Shown here one piece after another: positions 63,947 to 64,000 of a DNA stretch of 64,000 nucleotides. The DNA lies in NCBI GenBank assembly GCA_964472785.1, contig CAYYMH010000016.1:22589-86588 (forward strand), given 5' to 3'. The translations under genes and the position numbers were made by a program. How positions within the stretch are numbered: the stretch's first letter is position 1; each line of letters starts with the position of its first letter. The DNA is from CAYYMH01 sp964472785. Lineage in GTDB: Bacteria > Zhuqueibacterota > Zhuqueibacteria > Thermofontimicrobiales > Thermofontimicrobiaceae. A model generated the notes under the pieces. It searched no databases. It had not been told where the DNA came from and saw nothing but the letters and a program-made list of their open reading frames with translations.

Positions 63947-64000
63947 TTTATCACTGATTATCATTATGTTTTAGAAACCTTCAAATTGATTAGAGGCTTG

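Overview
The window looks like a chromosomal piece of an AT-rich Gram-negative bacterium from the FCB (Fibrobacteres-Chlorobi-Bacteroidetes) superphylum, probably a poorly cultured lineage such as KSB1 or Calditrichota. The clues are C-terminal sorting domains of the T9SS/FlgD-Ig type (YPNPFN...F.I....V.L.IYN.RGQ...GLYF..L) on five secreted proteins, an MglA GTPase with roadblock partners, many lipoproteins and TPR proteins, and an ECF sigma / zinc-finger anti-sigma / TPR-CHAT operon. A run of 100 Ns shows that it is a draft scaffold. The lineage is inferred from gene content only.

Layout. 1-2612: the 5' two and a half kilobases of a secreted protein with an Fn3 domain and at least eight tandem Ig-like repeats. 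3126-9569: a sigma-54 activator, then a leftward operon (Rossmann/DUF2520 protein, TPR-thioredoxin-like lipoprotein, dGTPase, ECF-type ABC ATPase). 9832-20337: a small lipoprotein, a 2826-residue beta-propeller/TPR/double-CHAT protein, and a DUF1318, DUF948 and YtxH envelope cluster. 20574-26970: patatin phospholipase, an ABC exporter pair, DUF985 cupin, a lipoprotein and a subtilase with sorting domain. 27135-39866: PriA, metallophosphoesterase, roadblock-MglA-roadblock, a single-chain restriction-modification enzyme, a UMF1-type MFS transporter and a membrane protein with a degenerate spermidine-synthase fold plus TPRs.

39968-52737 is a leftward tandem array of four paralogous secreted proteins of about 1030-1080 residues. 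One copy is split by an assembly gap that appears to be false (its flanks are the same 55 bases), and one is interrupted by a single in-frame TGA. Divergent from the array runs an operon of ECF sigma factor, anti-sigma factor and a CHAT protease-like protein (52903-57668). In that protein the two halves of the CHAT domain sit at opposite ends of the polypeptide, joined through a two-helix membrane hairpin, an apparent circular permutation. This operon is the best candidate for an undescribed system: a membrane-bound caspase-like enzyme encoded with the sigma/anti-sigma pair it may control.

57803-60555: three small membrane proteins and a sodium:solute symporter carrying an Ig-like insertion. 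60739-63946: a compact phospholipid operon, PlsC, a FakA-FakB (DAK2-DegV) fusion and PlsY, which together could convert a fatty acid through acyl-phosphate to lysophosphatidate and phosphatidate. Two copies of a dispersed element of about 170 bp and one short derivative lie in gaps between genes at 36761, 39872 and 58391. I saw no tRNA, rRNA, CRISPR array, transposase or phage gene.
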